From assembly GCA_041675325.1 (NCBI GenBank), contig JBAYUG010000004.1, forward strand, positions 1-64,000: a stretch of 64,000 bases of DNA, in the 5' to 3' direction. Made by a program: the position numbers and the translations under genes. The notes beneath the pieces were generated by a model that was not told the DNA's origin, made no database searches, and saw only the letters and a list, made by a program, of their open reading frames with translations. Numbering within the stretch: position 1 is the stretch's first letter; every line of letters begins with the position of its first letter. Positions 53,901 to 61,521 of this stretch are shown here, one piece after another. The stretch comes from CAIKZJ01 sp041675325 (GTDB lineage Bacteria; Bacteroidota; Ignavibacteria; Tepidaquicellales; Tepidaquicellaceae).

Positions 53901-54869
53901 ATGAGTCCTGAAGTTAATAATACGGAAATTGTATTCGGTCCGGTACCATCTAGAAGATTAGGAAGAAGCATGGGAATCAACAACATCCCTCTGAAAACCT
54001 GTAGCTATTCATGTATTTATTGTCAGATTGGTAATACAAATATATTATCAACAAAAAGAAAAGAAATTTTTAAACCCAAACGAATCTATCATGAGGTATC
54101 CGAAAAGGTGATCTTTTTAAAGAGTCTTAACGAGCAAATAGACTATTTAACATTTGTTGCAGACGGAGAACCCACTCTCGATTTTAGTATTTGCAAAAGT
54201 ATAGAAATATTAAAACCTTTAGGAATTAATATCGCTGTTATAACAAATTCTTCTTTACTTTGGGACAAAGACGTTAGAAATGATTTAATGAAAGCTGATT
54301 TAGTCTCAGTCAAAATAGATACGGTTATTCCTGCCATATGGCATAAAATAAACAGACCTCATGGAAGCTTAGAACTTGATAAGATTATAAATGGAATCAG
54401 AGAGTTTGCCGCCGAATATTCAGGAAAATTAGTTACTGAAACGATGCTTATAAAAGATGTTAACGATGATAATAAATCGCTACAAGAAACAGCAGTAATT
54501 ATTAATAGTCTAAGTCCCGCCAAGTCATTTATTTTAATCCCAACTCGTCCAACTGCTGTAAAATCTGCTATAGCACCAGACGAAGAAATTATTAATATTG
54601 CTTTTCAAATATTTAACGATATTATTAAAAATGTGGAGCTCGCAATTTCGTATGAAGGAACAAACTTTTCATTTCTGTTAAATTCAGAAAAAGAACTACT
54701 TAGTATCCTTGCTGTTCATCCAATGCGATACGATGATGTTGAAGAGTTTTTAAAAAAATCAAATATGGGCTGGAACACATTTAATCAATTAGTAAATCAA
54801 CGAATCTTAAAAAAAGTTAAATATCAGGGTAATTATTTCATAATGAAAAGTAATCTCAATATATTGTGA
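53901..54869 (+). CDS. Radical SAM protein (COG0731-like), second paralogue
   Basis: 322 aa. FGPVPSRRLGRSMGINNIP at the N terminus and the cluster motif C34-x3-C38-x2-C41 match the gene at 52323, as do DGEPTLD and ITNSSL. The Cys-rich insert of the first paralogue is replaced by a Lys-rich stretch. The last ~65 residues (ELLSILAVHPMRYDDVEEFL) are a winged-helix-like domain shared with the paralogue. The substrate is unknown. It is flanked by the CGGC gene and the DUF5320-like gene. Confidence 0.85.
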   Translation: MSPEVNNTEIVFGPVPSRRLGRSMGINNIPLKTCSYSCIYCQIGNTNILSTKRKEIFKPKRIYHEVSEKVIFLKSLNEQIDYLTFVADGEPTLDFSICKSIEILKPLGINIAVITNSSLLWDKDVRNDLMKADLVSVKIDTVIPAIWHKINRPHGSLELDKIINGIREFAAEYSGKLVTETMLIKDVNDDNKSLQETAVIINSLSPAKSFILIPTRPTAVKSAIAPDEEIINIAFQIFNDIIKNVELAISYEGTNFSFLLNSEKELLSILAVHPMRYDDVEEFLKKSNMGWNTFNQLVNQRILKKVKYQGNYFIMKSNLNIL

Positions 54870-54921
54870 CAGTATATATTTTTTTAAAAACGTTTATTTA
54901 AGTCTAAAATAGGAGATTAAA

Positions 54922-55185
54922 ATGCCAAACTTAAACGGAACATGTCCAATTGGAAATGGACCAATGACAGGAAATAAATTAGGGAAATGTAACACCCCAA
55001 AATCTACTGTAACTGATAGTTCGGTATCCGATAACAGTGCAGCTAATTTTGAAGTGAGAAAAAGTGCTTTCAATCGTTGGAGAAGATTTGGCTTTGGAGG
55101 CGGTAGAGGCTTTGGAGGCGGCAGAGGTTTTGGAGGCGGCAGAGGCTTCGGAGGCGGCAGGGGCTTCAAAGGTGGCAAAGATTAA
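54922..55185 (+). CDS. DUF5320-like mini-protein with Gly/Arg repeats
   Basis: 87 aa. The N terminus (PNLNGTCPIGNGPMTGNKLGKC) is a variant of the DUF5320 signature MPxGDGTGPxGxGPMTGRG seen beside NifX/MTH1175-like genes in many anaerobes. Residues ~57-86 are five copies of a hexapeptide, (FGGGRG)n, encoded by 18-bp tandem repeats. Two cysteines, C8 and C22, could bind metal. RG-rich tails often bind nucleic acid or surfaces; no function is known. Confidence 0.75.
   Translation: MPNLNGTCPIGNGPMTGNKLGKCNTPKSTVTDSSVSDNSAANFEVRKSAFNRWRRFGFGGGRGFGGGRGFGGGRGFGGGRGFKGGKD
55090..55179 (+). repeat. Five 18-bp tandem repeats coding for Gly-Phe-Gly-Gly-Gly-Arg
   Basis: Units of 18 bases on the pattern GGCTTTGGAGGCGGTAGA run from 55090 to 55179; the last is degenerate (GGCTTCAAAGGTGGCAAA). 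They are in frame, so copy number can vary without breaking the gene. Confidence 0.85.
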
Positions 55186-55318
55186 ATTATAAATGTACTT
55201 TATAGTTTATTTTATCTTGCTGGTTACATCCATTATTATCGATGTATCTGCTTCGTAGCTTAAACCGGATCAAAAATTGAAAAACACAGAGGGATCTTGA
55301 TTGGTAAAAACTTTGCTC

Positions 55319-55369
55319 TTGACTTATAAAACAATTATCTTTAAATTTATTATGAGCATATGCTCATAA
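55319..55369 (+). promoter_or_regulatory. Promoter with perfect palindromic operator, NifX-PvlArgDC unit
   Basis: TTGACT at 55319-55324, a 17-base spacer, and TAAATT at 55342-55347. The perfect 20-bp palindrome TTATGAGCATATGCTCATAA spans 55350-55369. The distance from TTGACT to the palindrome is 25 bases, identical to the promoter at 52151. The flanking GGTAAAAACTTTGCTC is also conserved. Confidence 0.7.
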
Positions 55370-55397
55370 TAAATAATTAATATTAATAAAAAACCAA

Positions 55398-55808
55398 GTG
55401 AAAATTGCAGTAGCTTCAGACAACGGAAAAACAATAACAGGTCACGTTGGGAAATGTGAAATGTTTATCGTCTTTGATATAAACAACAAAGAAATCACGG
55501 GCATTGAAAAAAGAATAAATACTTTTACAATGCACAAAAAAGAAGGTCATCGGCACGAACATCATCATGATGAACATAATCCCAACCAGCAAGGCGTTGG
55601 AAAGCATTTAGGAATTATTGAAGGTCTAAAAGACTGTAATTATCTTTTTTGTTGTTCTGGTGGCCAGGGATTAATGAGTGATTTAAATGCAAATGGTATT
55701 CAGACGATATTTACCGACGAAGTAGATGCAGAAGATGCTGTTAAATTGTTTCTGGCGGATAAATTAAAAAGTGACCCTAATAAACAATGTAGTGGACATA
55801 GTCACTAA
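55398..55808 (+). CDS. NifX/NafY-fold (MTH1175-like) protein with His-rich loop
   Basis: 136 aa, family dinitrogenase iron-molybdenum cofactor biosynthesis, ribonuclease H-like fold: KIAVASDNGKTITGHVGKC at the start and CSGGQGLMSDLNANGIQ in the middle. A metal-binding insert, HRHEHHHDEH, lies around residues 54-63 and the tail ends CSGHSH. Stand-alone members bind Fe-S or Mo-Cu clusters and occur without nitrogenase. The start is GTG at 55398. It is 28 bases downstream of a perfect operator and five bases before PvlArgDC. Confidence 0.85.
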   Translation: MKIAVASDNGKTITGHVGKCEMFIVFDINNKEITGIEKRINTFTMHKKEGHRHEHHHDEHNPNQQGVGKHLGIIEGLKDCNYLFCCSGGQGLMSDLNANGIQTIFTDEVDAEDAVKLFLADKLKSDPNKQCSGHSH

Positions 55809-55813
55809 ATAAA

Positions 55814-56359
55814 TTGTTCGTACCCACTAAAATATTTTTCACAAAAGGTGTAGGCAGGCATATAGAATACTTAGCCTCCTTTGAATCTGCGTTACGTAGT
55901 GCAGGAATAGAGTTTTGTAATCTCGTAATGGTGAGTAGTATCTTTCCGCCAAATTGCAAAATGTTATCGAGAGAACAGGGTATTAAAGAAATATTACCGG
56001 GACAAATAACATTTGCAGTAATGGCTAGAAACCATACTAATGAACCTAATCGTTTAATCGCTTCATCAATAGGCGTTGCCATCCCCTCTGATAAATCGCA
56101 GTATGGTTATTTATCTGAATACCATCCTCAGGGAGTCAATGAAAAAACTTGTGGCGACTATGCCGAAGATTTAGCCGCTCAAATGCTTGCTTCTACCCTG
56201 GACGTAGAGTTCAATACGGATACCGATTGGAATGAAAGGGAACAGGTCTTTAAAATGTCAGAAAGAATAGTTAAAACTTTTAATATTACTAAAACTGCCA
56301 AAGGGGACAAAAACGGATTGTGGACTACTGTTATATCAGCCGCAATTTTGTTACCATAA
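55814..56359 (+). CDS. Pyruvoyl-dependent arginine decarboxylase
   Basis: 181 aa. Converts arginine to agmatine using a pyruvoyl group made by self-cleavage. The cleavage motif VSSIFPP puts the split between S41 and S42; the N terminus MFVPTKIFFTKGVG and the later VMARNHTNEPNR are family motifs. The start is TTG at 55814, supported by conservation of MFVPTK. Why a polyamine enzyme sits among metal-cluster genes is unclear; agmatine deiminase or ureohydrolase genes are not in the window. Confidence 0.87.
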   Translation: MFVPTKIFFTKGVGRHIEYLASFESALRSAGIEFCNLVMVSSIFPPNCKMLSREQGIKEILPGQITFAVMARNHTNEPNRLIASSIGVAIPSDKSQYGYLSEYHPQGVNEKTCGDYAEDLAAQMLASTLDVEFNTDTDWNEREQVFKMSERIVKTFNITKTAKGDKNGLWTTVISAAILLP

Positions 56360-56543
56360 TAAATATTATTAGACTTCATTAATTACAAATTTGTTTATAA
56401 ATTACATTTAAGTATGAACAACAAAGGGCATGCTAAGTTTTGTCTGTGGGAAAAATGAATTCTCGAAACAATAGTAAAAATTAGTCACCGTAATGCAATA
56501 GTGTTGTACTAAAATGTTTAAAATATTTGAGTATTTATAGATT

Positions 56544-56954
56544 ATGGCAAGACCTGTTAAACAAAGGAAGATATTAGCGCCACATTCAGACATTTGGTTT
56601 TTTCCGGCAGGAAATAGAAATCCCGATGCTGATAGCCTTTTATTCCTTGCCGAGGAATTTGAGGCTGTAAAATTAATAGACTATGAGGGCTTAAACCATT
56701 CTAAGGCTGCAAAGTTGATGAAAGTATCCAGACCTACATTTACAAGAATATATAAACGGGCAAGAATTAAATTATCAACATCACTTGTCGAAAAAAGAAC
56801 TTTGAAACTCTCTGGTGAAAATATTTATTACGGTGATAATTGGCATAAATGCCAAAACTGTGAATGTATTTATAATGTTGTAAAAAAATCAAATCCGGAA
56901 TTTTGTCCGCTTTGTAAGAGTACTAATTTTATAAATATACTAAACATTGATTAA
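56544..56954 (+). CDS. DUF134 predicted DNA-binding regulator
   Basis: 136 aa. The N terminus MARPVKQRKI is typical of DUF134. The helix-turn-helix is at about 50-75 (NHSKAAKLMKVSRPTFTRIYKRA), similar to sigma-70 region 4. The C terminus is a zinc-ribbon-like CQNC-x(15)-CPLC. It is co-oriented with a NifX-like gene six bases on. A second paralogue at 59605 shares the architecture. Probably senses metal or redox state and binds the palindromes at 52182, 55350 and 60027 (inferred). Confidence 0.85.
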   Translation: MARPVKQRKILAPHSDIWFFPAGNRNPDADSLLFLAEEFEAVKLIDYEGLNHSKAAKLMKVSRPTFTRIYKRARIKLSTSLVEKRTLKLSGENIYYGDNWHKCQNCECIYNVVKKSNPEFCPLCKSTNFINILNID

Positions 56955-56960
56955 TTTGAT

Positions 56961-57272
56961 ATGAAGGTAGTAACCGTAAAAGAAGACAATTTGAATTCCC
57001 CAATCGAGGATTGCTTTGGAAAAACAAAGTTTTTCTGCTTTATCAAAGATGATATTAATAATATTGAGTTTGTATCGAATCCCGGCAATGATTTTTTGAA
57101 AAACTCGGGCAAAAAAGCAGTAACATTTTTACACTCAAGGGGTGTTACCTCTGTTATGTCAGGAAACTATGGAATGACTGTAAAAAAAATGTTCGATAAA
57201 CACAAGATCCAGACTATTATTATACCTGCAAAATATAAAAACCTAACCCAGCTTTTAAAAATATTGAAGTAA
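56961..57272 (+). CDS. Minimal NifX/NafY-fold protein
   Basis: 103 aa. The MTH1175-like core is KVVTVKEDNLNSPIEDCFGKTKFFCF, with two cysteines, and HSRGVTSVMSGNYGMTVKKMF. It lacks the His-rich insert and tail of the other two family members in the window. It starts six bases after the DUF134 gene, so it may act as cluster- or metal-bound partner. A terminator follows about 70 bases later. Confidence 0.8.
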   Translation: MKVVTVKEDNLNSPIEDCFGKTKFFCFIKDDINNIEFVSNPGNDFLKNSGKKAVTFLHSRGVTSVMSGNYGMTVKKMFDKHKIQTIIIPAKYKNLTQLLKILK

Positions 57273-57340
57273 AAAACTATTCTTAGATGTTAATAGAACA
57301 AATAAAAGCAAATAGAATTTCTCAATATCTCTTTTCTTTA

Positions 57341-57382
57341 ATCAGCACCATGTGTTTTAGGGAAAAAACACATGGTGCTGAT
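57341..57382. terminator. Perfect 18-bp bidirectional terminator
   Basis: ATCAGCACCATGTGTTTT (57341-57358) pairs without mismatch with AAAACACATGGTGCTGAT (57365-57382) around loop AGGGAA. It separates the convergent NifX-like and peroxiredoxin genes. Confidence 0.85.
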
Positions 57383-57387
57383 TTAAT

Positions 57388-58095
57388 TTATTTCTTCACT
57401 AATTTATCGAGTATTGTCTTCTCAGGAATTTCTTTAGTACAGAAAAACCAGTCATAACATTTCATCTTTTCTTTGCTTTCCATGCGTTCTTTCGCTACAC
57501 CACAGGATCCGGCTGTAGGCACTATAACGTCGTCACCAGGTCTCCAGTCTGCCGGGGTTGCTATCGAGAATTCGTCAGCAGCCTGCATTGCAATTAAAGC
57601 TCTGTAAAGCTCATCAAAATTCCTTCCAAGACTCAAAGGGTAATATATAATTGCCCGGATTATTCCTTTTGGGTCAATAAAAAATACTGCTCTGACGGCT
57701 TTTGTTGAGCTCTCGCCCGGTTGTATCATTCCATACTTTCCTGCTACTTCCATTGTAATGTCTTCAATAAGAGGAAACTTAACTTCTACGTCTTTCATGC
57801 CTTTGTATTCTATCTTTTCTTTGATGGTTCTCAGCCATGCTATATGACTGTATAATCCGTCAACCGAGAGACCTACAAGCTTGCAGTTTGCCTTTGCAAA
57901 CTTGTCTTCCATCGTTGCAAAAGTCATGAACTCAGATGTACAAACAGGAGTAAAATCTGCCGGATGACTGAATAAAATTACCCAGCTTCCCTTGTAATCT
58001 GATGGAAAATTTATATCTCCCTGAGTTGTTACAGCTTTAAAATCAGGGGCTTTTTCGCCGATTCTCGGCATTGCTATTGCTTTGTTTTCTTCCAT
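57388..58095 (-). CDS. Prx6/archaeal-type peroxiredoxin
   Basis: 235 aa, the long peroxiredoxin form found in archaea and anaerobes. The peroxidatic cysteine is C52 in DFTPVCTSEF. The C-terminal extension has C198 (GSCGVAKE) and C213/C219 (KCYDWFFC), as in archaeal enzymes that use the extra pair for resolution. It reduces peroxide using thioredoxin or a similar donor. It is the last gene of the minus-strand unit DUF134, cysK, NifX-like, Prx, ending at the terminator 57341-57382. Confidence 0.9.
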   Translation of the reverse strand: MEENKAIAMPRIGEKAPDFKAVTTQGDINFPSDYKGSWVILFSHPADFTPVCTSEFMTFATMEDKFAKANCKLVGLSVDGLYSHIAWLRTIKEKIEYKGMKDVEVKFPLIEDITMEVAGKYGMIQPGESSTKAVRAVFFIDPKGIIRAIIYYPLSLGRNFDELYRALIAMQAADEFSIATPADWRPGDDVIVPTAGSCGVAKERMESKEKMKCYDWFFCTKEIPEKTILDKLVKK

Positions 58096-58151
58096 GATTA
58101 TTTATATTTGGTTTTTAATAAAAAAGGAGTTTGTTATTCTTAATACAACCA

Positions 58152-58556
58152 TTAGTTGCAATCTGCTCCGTGTTGATGTCTGTGATTGTGTTGATGGTTG
58201 TGTCCATGATGATGCTCATGCTCCTTGCACATTTCTCCGTTGTCTTTTATGTTACCGTTTAGCCAGTCATTTAATACGACTTTTACGTTGCCTGAACATC
58301 CTCTTACGACCGCAATACCGTTATCACTTAACTTGTTAACAGCACCGCCTCCGATATTGCCCGCTAACATTACTTTAACACCAATTTGTGTTAATTTTTC
58401 TACAACATTAGATTTGCATCCGCAGCTGTCAGGAGAAGAAATTATTTCTTCGTGTATGATTTCTTTCTTGTCGTTCGTTGTGAAAACCATAAAATACTCG
58501 CAATGACCAAAGTGGTCATCTACTATACCCGAATGTGTTGGAATTGCTACTTTCAT
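58152..58556 (-). CDS. NifX/NafY-fold protein with His-rich C-terminal tail
   Basis: 134 aa. The core KVAIPTHSGIVDDHFGHCEYFMVF matches MTH1175-like proteins, with PDSCGCK and VMLAGNIGGGAVNKL further on. The last ~25 residues are packed with histidine (HEHHHGHNHQHNHRHQH), a likely nickel, zinc or copper store or delivery arm. It lies between cysK and the peroxiredoxin gene on the same strand. Confidence 0.87.
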   Translation of the reverse strand: MKVAIPTHSGIVDDHFGHCEYFMVFTTNDKKEIIHEEIISSPDSCGCKSNVVEKLTQIGVKVMLAGNIGGGAVNKLSDNGIAVVRGCSGNVKVVLNDWLNGNIKDNGEMCKEHEHHHGHNHQHNHRHQHGADCN

Positions 58557-58609
58557 CTTATTTTTCCTTATAATATTTTAAAAAGTAATTCTGTTTTAAT
58601 TTAAATAAT

Positions 58610-59581
58610 TCATTCATATAAATCATGCTCTCTTAACCAGTCGTCATTATGATACTTCGATAAATATCTCTCCCCTGTATCACAAACGATAAACACTACA
58701 ACAGCATTTTCATCAAGGTTCTTTGCAATTTCAAGCGCTGCATAAGCGGCCGTTCCCGAAGAAGCACCGCAGAAGATACCTTCTTCCAAAGAAAGCCTCT
58801 TGCACATATTAATAGAATCTATGTCTTTTACACTTACAATTTCATCAACATAATCGAAATTTGTTATCGGTGGAATAATATCTGTTCCCAGACCCTCAAT
58901 CTGGTGAAGCGTCGTTTCTCCTATCTTTCCCGTATCTTTGTATCTTTTAAAGTTCGAACCAATCGGGTCTGCTCCCGTCACCTTTATATTAGGATTCTTT
59001 TCCTTTAAATATTTTGAGACACCCGTTATTGTTCCTGCTGTTCCTACTCCGCAAACAAAATGTGTTATATTTCCGTCTGTATCGTTCCATATTTCTGTAC
59101 CCGTACCGGAATAATGACTAAAAGGATTTGATTCGTTGGCATATTGATTTAAATTTATTGCATTAGGTATTTCTTCAGAAAGTGCTTTCGCTTTATTCCT
59201 GTAATAATCTGGTGAGTCAGGCAGAGCCTCTTTTGGTACTATCACAACTTCAGCGCCAAGAGCTTTTAGATAGTTTCTTTTCTCCTGTCCGATTTTATCT
59301 GTCATTACAAGTATTACCCTATAACCTTTAACACGCCCGGCTAATGCAAGACCTATTCCTGTGTTTCCGCTCGTAGCCTCAACAATTGTTGACCCGGGTT
59401 TTAATAAACCCTTACTTTCAGCATCCTCTATCATTGCAAGCCCAACCCTGTCTTTAACACTTCCGCCCGGGTTTGTAAATTCGATTTTAGCAAGTACCGT
59501 TGCTTTAATTCCTTTCGTAAGATTATTTATCTTTACAAGTGGTGTGTTGCCTATTAGTTCAAGTATATTCTTGTAATACAT
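58610..59581 (-). CDS. cysK: Cysteine synthase (O-acetylserine sulfhydrylase)
   Basis: Makes cysteine from O-acetylserine and sulfide, in the cytoplasm. The 323 residues are full length. The PLP lysine is in PGGSVKDRVGLAM (near residue 44), the phosphate/substrate loop is TSGNTGIGLA, and the C-terminal part has GASSGTAAYAA. It is the second gene of the DUF134 unit, implying that the regulon includes sulfide assimilation. It is 23 bases downstream of the DUF134 gene. Confidence 0.94.
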   Translation of the reverse strand: MYYKNILELIGNTPLVKINNLTKGIKATVLAKIEFTNPGGSVKDRVGLAMIEDAESKGLLKPGSTIVEATSGNTGIGLALAGRVKGYRVILVMTDKIGQEKRNYLKALGAEVVIVPKEALPDSPDYYRNKAKALSEEIPNAINLNQYANESNPFSHYSGTGTEIWNDTDGNITHFVCGVGTAGTITGVSKYLKEKNPNIKVTGADPIGSNFKRYKDTGKIGETTLHQIEGLGTDIIPPITNFDYVDEIVSVKDIDSINMCKRLSLEEGIFCGASSGTAAYAALEIAKNLDENAVVVFIVCDTGERYLSKYHNDDWLREHDLYE

Positions 59582-59604
59582 ATTGTTTAATTTGTTTTGT
59601 TAGT

Positions 59605-60018
59605 TTAATCTGTCTCTTCTTTTGTACTTATAAGCTTTATACATTTTGGACAATTATTATTATTTAATATTTTGTCCGTAAGTATAAAGTTGTTTTTACA
59701 AATTTTACATCTGGACTTATTAGTTTTTCCAAAAGTATAACTTCCGCCTTCAATTTTTATTGCTTTCCCGAAAAGAATAGCATCTGTAATTTTTGAATGT
59801 GCCTTTTCAACAATGCGCCCAAGCGTCTGTCTCGAAATTCCCATTTTCTCAGCTGCTTCTTCTTGATATAATTTCTTTATGTCAGTTAATGTTATCGCTT
59901 CCAGCTCGTCATAGGTTAATACAACTTCCTCAAGATTTCCGAGAGGAATACCTCTCGGCTTGAAATAGCTGGACTCAGGGCTGAACGATACTTTCCTTAT
60001 TTTTTTAGGTCTCGGCAT
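59605..60018 (-). CDS. DUF134 predicted DNA-binding regulator, second paralogue
   Basis: 137 aa. The start at 60018 gives the typical MPRPKKIRKV N terminus; a longer frame from 60069 would cross the operator. Helix-turn-helix is at about 55-80 (YQEEAAEKMGISRQTLGRIVEKA), and a zinc ribbon CKIC-x(15)-CPKC ends the protein. It heads the minus-strand unit with cysK, NifX-like and peroxiredoxin, and is nine bases from a palindrome (60027-60046), so autoregulation is likely. The divergent gene is cydA. Confidence 0.88.
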   Translation of the reverse strand: MPRPKKIRKVSFSPESSYFKPRGIPLGNLEEVVLTYDELEAITLTDIKKLYQEEAAEKMGISRQTLGRIVEKAHSKITDAILFGKAIKIEGGSYTFGKTNKSRCKICKNNFILTDKILNNNNCPKCIKLISTKEETD

Positions 60019-60026
60019 AATGTACA

Positions 60027-60046
60027 AAATGGGCATATGCTCATAA
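60027..60046. promoter_or_regulatory. Third operator palindrome, between DUF134 and cydA
   Basis: On the minus strand it reads TTATGAGCAT then ATGCCCATTT: one half-site is identical to that at 55350 and the other matches in 7 of 10 positions. It lies nine bases upstream of the DUF134 start and 97 bases upstream of the divergent cydA. No TTGACT promoter with 25-base spacing is seen here, so promoter geometry differs from the other two. Confidence 0.55.
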
Positions 60047-60142
60047 TAAATCAAGCCATTTATAAGCAATAAATTATGAAATAAATTGTACTATATTTTG
60101 AAATTATTTCTTTATATGTTTATATCAACCTTATTCAATAGA

Positions 60143-61513
60143 ATGGATACTGAAATATTATCAAGAATTCAATTTGCTTTTACAATTGCCTTCCATTACA
60201 TATACCCTCCGATAAGCATTGGTCTTGGGGTGCTGCTTGTTATTATGGAAGGTATGTATGTTAAAACAAAGAATAAAACGTATGAACATATAACAAAGTT
60301 CTGGATTAAAATATTTGCGTTGGTCTTTGCTATGGGAGTTGCCACCGGAATTGTCATGGAGTTTGAATTCGGCACAAATTGGGCGACTTATTCAAGATTT
60401 GTTGGAGATGTATTTGGAAGCGCTTTGGCAGCTGAAGGAATTTTTGCTTTCTTTCTTGAATCGGGTTTTCTTGCTATTCTTGTTTTTGGCTGGAACAGGG
60501 TTTCTACTAAAATGCATTTCTTTTCAACCATCATGGTTTCTTTGGGTGCCATGTTAAGCGCAGTTTGGATTATTGTTGCAAATTCCTGGCAGCAAACCCC
60601 CGCGGGGCATCATATTGTTAATAATGCCGGAATCCTGAGAGCAGAAATCATCGATTTCTGGGCAATGATTTTTAATCCTTCCTCTGTTGACAGGCTTACT
60701 CATACTCTATCCGCCGCTTGGTTAACAGGTGCGTTTCTTGTATTAAGCGTCTCTGCATATTATCTGCTTAAGAACAAGCATCTCGATTTTTCCAAAAAAT
60801 CTATAAAGATTGCTCTCGGACTTGCAATGTTTGCTTCTCTTTTTCAGCTCTTTACAGGACACCAAAGTGCTGTTGGCATCAGCGTGAATCAACCGGCAAA
60901 ACTTGCTGCATTTGAGGGACATTACAACACTTCTCCGGCTCCTCTTTATTTATTTGGATGGGTTGATGATAGTCAACAAAAAGTAAATTTTGGAGTTTCC
61001 GTCCCTGGTATGTTGAGCTATCTTGTTCACGGAGATTCGAAAACCTCCATTGTGGGTTTGAATGAATTTCGTAAGGAAGATAGACCGCCCGTAAATCTTG
61101 TATTCCAATCTTATCATCTTATGGTTGCAATAGGTATGATTTTGATTGGAATCAGTTCTCTGTCAATAATAATGCTCCGAAAAGAGAAGTTGTTTAAAAG
61201 TAAAATAATGCTTAAGGTACTGGTTTTGTCTGTTCTTCTCCCGCAGGCGGCTAATCAACTCGGGTGGATGTCTGCCGAAGTTGGCAGGCAGCCATGGATA
61301 GTTTACAACCTGCTTCGTACTAAGGATGCTCTTTCAAAATCAGTTACAGGAAGCGAAGTGTTGTTTTCTCTTATATTGTTTCTGTTAATCTATGCCCTGC
61401 TGTTTATATTATTTTTGTTCTTGCTCGATAGAAAGATTAAACATGGACCCGATATAAGTGATAATTCTGACGATGTTTATTCATCTCAGAAAGGAATGTT
61501 AAACAAAAATTAA
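60143..61513 (+). CDS. cydA: Cytochrome bd oxidase subunit I
   Basis: High-affinity quinol oxidase subunit, 456 aa from the ATG at 60143; an in-frame TTG at 60086 is unlikely. Visible are H18 in FAFTIAFHYIYPP (haem ligand), the quinol-loop region, and GRQPWIVYNLLRT. The short Q-loop places it among short-form CydA/CioA enzymes of anaerobes. It shares its upstream spacer with the divergent DUF134 gene. Eight bases separate it from cydB. Confidence 0.94.
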   Translation: MDTEILSRIQFAFTIAFHYIYPPISIGLGVLLVIMEGMYVKTKNKTYEHITKFWIKIFALVFAMGVATGIVMEFEFGTNWATYSRFVGDVFGSALAAEGIFAFFLESGFLAILVFGWNRVSTKMHFFSTIMVSLGAMLSAVWIIVANSWQQTPAGHHIVNNAGILRAEIIDFWAMIFNPSSVDRLTHTLSAAWLTGAFLVLSVSAYYLLKNKHLDFSKKSIKIALGLAMFASLFQLFTGHQSAVGISVNQPAKLAAFEGHYNTSPAPLYLFGWVDDSQQKVNFGVSVPGMLSYLVHGDSKTSIVGLNEFRKEDRPPVNLVFQSYHLMVAIGMILIGISSLSIIMLRKEKLFKSKIMLKVLVLSVLLPQAANQLGWMSAEVGRQPWIVYNLLRTKDALSKSVTGSEVLFSLILFLLIYALLFILFLFLLDRKIKHGPDISDNSDDVYSSQKGMLNKN

Positions 61514-61521
61514 ATCAAACT

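Noticed and set aside
54894..55178. 94-codon minus-strand Pro-rich ORF
   Set aside because: It is the mirror of the 18-bp Gly/Arg repeats of the DUF5320-like gene and has no independent support.
55398..58556. A nitrogenase-related locus
   Set aside because: NifX-fold proteins are present but no nifHDK, nifB or nifEN genes are; these are stand-alone family members.
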